Assembly: GCA_024405335.1 (NCBI GenBank)
Contig: JAKSOX010000087.1
Coordinates: forward strand, 1 to 7,765
DNA from: Kiritimatiellia bacterium
Lineage (GTDB): Bacteria > Verrucomicrobiota > Kiritimatiellia > RFP12 > UBA1067
Reading direction: 5' to 3'
DNA length: 7,765 nt
Shown here: positions 5,585 to 7,765 of the stretch, in pieces
Position numbering within the stretch: position 1 is the first letter of the stretch
Layout: every line of letters begins with the position of its first letter
The notes under the pieces: model-generated
The model's input: only the letters and a program-made list of their open reading frames with translations
Databases searched by the model: none
What the model was told of the DNA's origin: nothing
Program-made: the position numbers and the translations under genes

Positions 5585-7177
5585 TCAAATCGCGAGCGCG
5601 GTCCTGGACCACGGTTCCTTGCCCGCGAGGAGCGAGGGCGTGGTCATTTCCGGCGGAACCGGAATGCCCAGCATCTGCAGTGCGGTCGGCGCGATGGCGG
5701 ATAGTTTCGCCAGCGGCGTCAAACGGACGCCGGCGGCGTCGTTGGCGACGTAGAAGCAATCCACCAGGTTGAGCGTGTGCGACGTCTTGGTGAGGCCCGT
5801 CTTGTAGTCCACCATCTGCTCGGCGTTGCCGTGGTCGGCGTAGATGAGCACGTGCGCGTCGAGCTCGAGCAGCCGCGGCAGAATCTTGCCGATGCACTCG
5901 TCGGTGATTTCCACGGCGCGCGTCGCCGCCTTGAGGTCGCCCGTGTGGCCCACCATGTCGCAGTTGGCGTAGTTCACCACGACGAGCCCGTAGGGATTGT
6001 TTTCGAGGCGCTTCAGAAGCTCGTCCGTGACGTTGTACGCTTCCATTTCCGGATGGGAGGCGAACGTCGCCGCGTCGAAACGGCTCTTCACTTCCACCTG
6101 GTCCTCGCCTTCGGAAGGCGTGGTGGACTTGCCGTTGAAGAAGCTCGTGACGTGCTTGATCTTCTGCGTTTCGGCGAGGCGGAGCTGCTTGAGTCCGGCC
6201 TTCGACACGACTTCGCCGAGGAGATTGTCCATGCCGCCGCCCGCGCCCATCGCGCCAAGCAGGTAGTTCTCGAATTCGTCCCAGTAGCGCGTGAAGCCGA
6301 GGAAGTCGACCTGCGGCCTGGCCGCGAGGTTCGCGGCGTCGGCGTAATCCGCGCACGTGAACGCCTGCGTGAGCTGGATGGCGCGGTCCTGGCGGTAGTT
6401 GGTGTGCATCACCACGTCGCCGTCCTTCATGCCGGCGTAGTCGCCGATCACGTGGCACGGCACGTATTCGTCCGTCATCTCCGTGCCGTCCGGCGTTTTG
6501 CCGGTGGCGTACTCGGCCTTGACGGCCTCTTCGATCGTGGCGGCTTTTTTGCCCTGGCAGGCGACGATGCAGTTGTACGCCTCGGTGGTGAGCTTGTAGT
6601 TTTTGGAACGGTCCATGCCGTAGTAGCGTCCCATCGCGGTGCCGATCGTCGCGTTGCCAACGGCGGCGAGCTCCTGCTTGAGGCGCGCCACGTATTCGAG
6701 CGTGGAACGCGGCGGCGTGTCGCGGCCGTCGAGGAACGGATGCACGACGATCCGGCCCTCGGGAAATTCCGCGCGCGCGCGCTTCATCAGCTTGAACAGG
6801 TGCTCCTGATGCGCGTGGACGCCTTCGTCCTGCAACAATCCGAAGAAATGGAACTGCGAATTGTTCTTCTTCCAGTTCGCGATCAGATTCGTCCATTTTT
6901 CGCTCTTGAACAAGTCGCCGGATGAAAGTCCGTCGTCGATGCGCTTGAGCTCCTGGATCACGATGCGCCCCGCGCCCATGTTCAGGTGGCCCACTTCGGA
7001 AGAACCCTGGTAGCCGTCGGGCAGGCCCACGGCCTCGCCGCAACAGTCCAGAAGGCAATGCGGATAGCGGGCGCGGATCTGGTCGATGACGGGCGTCTTG
7101 GCGGCATAAGCCGAATTGCCCTCCGCGCGTTCGTTCACACCCCAACCGTCGCGGATGATCAACACTACTGGTCTCAT
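5585..7177 (-). CDS. gpmI: 2,3-bisphosphoglycerate-independent phosphoglycerate mutase
   Basis: This cytosolic alkaline-phosphatase-superfamily enzyme interconverts 3- and 2-phosphoglycerate in lower glycolysis and gluconeogenesis, using a phosphoserine intermediate and two divalent metal ions. The 530 residues match the usual length (about 510-550). Seen in order: LIIRDGWG with metal ligand D10; GSSEVGHLNMGAGR with the nucleophile S60; HPFLDGRDTPP (D150, R152, D153) in the substrate domain; NYRQDRA (260-266); NYANCDMVGHTGD; ADHGNAEQM with D448 and H449; and SHTLN with H467. The nucleophile motif reads YQGSSEVGH instead of the common QMGNSEVGH, a variant that keeps the serine. The ATG at 7177 is chosen over an in-frame ATG at 7234 because AAGGAG (7192-7187) lies nine bases upstream and family proteins begin just before this point. 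It starts 60 bases after the kinase gene and ends 29 bases before the TPR protein gene. Confidence 0.97.
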   Translation of the reverse strand: MRPVVLIIRDGWGVNERAEGNSAYAAKTPVIDQIRARYPHCLLDCCGEAVGLPDGYQGSSEVGHLNMGAGRIVIQELKRIDDGLSSGDLFKSEKWTNLIANWKKNNSQFHFFGLLQDEGVHAHQEHLFKLMKRARAEFPEGRIVVHPFLDGRDTPPRSTLEYVARLKQELAAVGNATIGTAMGRYYGMDRSKNYKLTTEAYNCIVACQGKKAATIEEAVKAEYATGKTPDGTEMTDEYVPCHVIGDYAGMKDGDVVMHTNYRQDRAIQLTQAFTCADYADAANLAARPQVDFLGFTRYWDEFENYLLGAMGAGGGMDNLLGEVVSKAGLKQLRLAETQKIKHVTSFFNGKSTTPSEGEDQVEVKSRFDAATFASHPEMEAYNVTDELLKRLENNPYGLVVVNYANCDMVGHTGDLKAATRAVEITDECIGKILPRLLELDAHVLIYADHGNAEQMVDYKTGLTKTSHTLNLVDCFYVANDAAGVRLTPLAKLSAIAPTALQMLGIPVPPEMTTPSLLAGKEPWSRTALAI

Positions 7178-7192
7178 TTTCTGTGTCTCCTT
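7175..7192 (-). promoter_or_regulatory. Shine-Dalgarno sequence deciding the gpmI start
   Basis: AAGGAG at 7192-7187 is followed by a nine-base spacer and ATG at 7177-7175 on the minus strand. It supports this start against the longer in-frame alternative at 7234. Confidence 0.75.
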
Positions 7193-7207
7193 CTTTTGCA
7201 AATCGCA

Positions 7208-7220
7208 GGGGAACGTCCCC
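7208..7220 (-). other. Small hairpin in the kinase-gpmI gap
   Basis: On the minus strand GGGGA (7220-7216), loop CGT and TCCCC (7212-7208) form a 5-bp hairpin in the 60-base gap between the kinase stop codon and gpmI. No T-run follows, so termination here is not supported; it might be an RNA-processing or stability element, or chance. Confidence 0.2.
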
Positions 7221-7237
7221 GCTTCCGTTTTCAAACG

Positions 7238-7765
7238 TCACTCGTCGTCCACCACGGACGGATCGACGCCGGGCGTCACGCCGGCGCGCGTCCGCGGCGC
7301 GTCCAGTTCGTCGTCGCTTTCCCGCGCGTCCGTTTCGCCGGATTTTGCGGCGTCGCCCGCGCGGCCGCGCGTCGGCGCGTAAGCGCCGTATCCGTAGCCA
7401 TACGTATAATACCCGTATTCTTTGGACGAACAATACCCGGGGCCGAATCCGCCCATTTCCACGTCGTTCACAACCACGCCGATCACCGACGCGCCGGCCT
7501 CCGCAAGATTCCTCACGGCGTGCTGCACGGGGGTGAAGTGCGTGCGGTCGGGGCAGCACATGATCATCACCGCGTCCACCAGCACCGAGAGCATCACCAC
7601 GTCGCCGACCAAACCGTACGGCGGCGAATCGACCACCACGCGATCGTAGTGTTCGCGCGCCCACGCGAAAAACTCCTCGACTATTTTGGAGCCGAGAATG
7701 GACGCGGGGTCGATGTTTTCGGGCGGCAACGACACCGCGACGTCGAGATTTTCGACGCCGCTCGG
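7238..7765 (-). CDS. Bacterial tyrosine autokinase (BY-kinase, polysaccharide export type), C-terminal 175 residues
   Basis: Only the C-terminal part is present; the 5' end, including Walker A and A' and any Wzz-type membrane domain, lies beyond the right edge. The fragment begins PSGVENLDV, then DPASILGSKIVEEFFAW, the Walker B segment VVVDSPP (D46 of the fragment), and GASVIGVVVNDV, the usual order at the end of the CpsD/Wzc/CapB family. These kinases sit at the inner membrane, phosphorylate their own C-terminal tyrosines, and control length and export of capsule or exopolysaccharide. The tail holds eight tyrosines between 7435 and 7379, as in GYYTYGYGYGAY, the expected autophosphorylation cluster. 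Unusually, about 46 more residues follow, rich in Asp, Glu, Arg and Ala, ending DPSVVDDE. A ParA/MinD-like ATPase is the main alternative, but the tyrosine cluster argues for a BY-kinase. Confidence 0.9.
   Translation of the reverse strand, partial: PSGVENLDVAVSLPPENIDPASILGSKIVEEFFAWAREHYDRVVVDSPPYGLVGDVVMLSVLVDAVMIMCCPDRTHFTPVQHAVRNLAEAGASVIGVVVNDVEMGGFGPGYCSSKEYGYYTYGYGYGAYAPTRGRAGDAAKSGETDARESDDELDAPRTRAGVTPGVDPSVVDDE

Noticed and set aside
3906..6925. Long plus-strand frames (about 615 and 382 codons) opposite the TPR gene and gpmI
   Set aside because: They are antisense to well-supported genes, Arg/His/Val-rich, and without motifs or convincing ribosome-binding sites.
5556..7664. Long frame running from the TPR protein gene upstream across gpmI
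   Set aside because: Only the part from GTG 5555 downstream looks protein-like. The upstream part is an Arg-rich out-of-phase reading of gpmI and the kinase.

Overview
This window is from a GC-rich bacterial chromosome with strong G/C preference at third codon positions; the bias keeps several antisense and out-of-phase frames open over thousands of bases. All recognisable genes read on the minus strand. No RNA gene, insertion sequence, CRISPR array or phage gene is visible. The organism cannot be fixed from the sequence. The secreted protein upstream of polA recalls, from memory, uncharacterised proteins of the Planctomycetes-Verrucomicrobia-Lentisphaerae/Kiritimatiellota group, so a PVC-type bacterium is a low-confidence guess.

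In transcription order (right to left): (1) the C-terminal end of a bacterial tyrosine autokinase of the surface-polysaccharide type (7238-7765, cut by the right edge), with a tyrosine-rich tail and an extra acidic extension; (2) gpmI, cofactor-independent phosphoglycerate mutase (5585-7177); (3) an exported or lipid-anchored TPR protein of unknown function with a GTG start (3912-5555); (4) polA, a full three-domain DNA polymerase I (1120-3915), whose ATG overlaps the previous stop codon (ATGA). The gaps are 60, 29 and -4 bases and each internal gene has a good Shine-Dalgarno sequence, so genes 2-4, and possibly the kinase, look like one transcription unit. (5) After a 296-base non-coding gap comes a class I/II PLP-dependent aminotransferase (1-823, cut by the left edge).

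The most unusual part is the leader of the aminotransferase (824-964). The aminotransferase ATG has no Shine-Dalgarno sequence. Upstream on the same strand lie, in order, a plausible sigma70-type promoter, a 12-bp hairpin with a 3-base bulge, a Shine-Dalgarno sequence buried in the 3' arm of that hairpin, and a 16-codon reading frame (MANPRTFSVADAAAMW, then TAA). That frame ends 12 bases before the aminotransferase ATG, in the same phase. This layout fits translational control by a leader peptide with reinitiation. An extended -10 element overlapping the leader stop codon offers a competing model, a near-leaderless transcript.

The genes do not form one obvious pathway: they combine surface-polysaccharide control, lower glycolysis, an envelope protein, DNA repair/replication and amino-acid metabolism.
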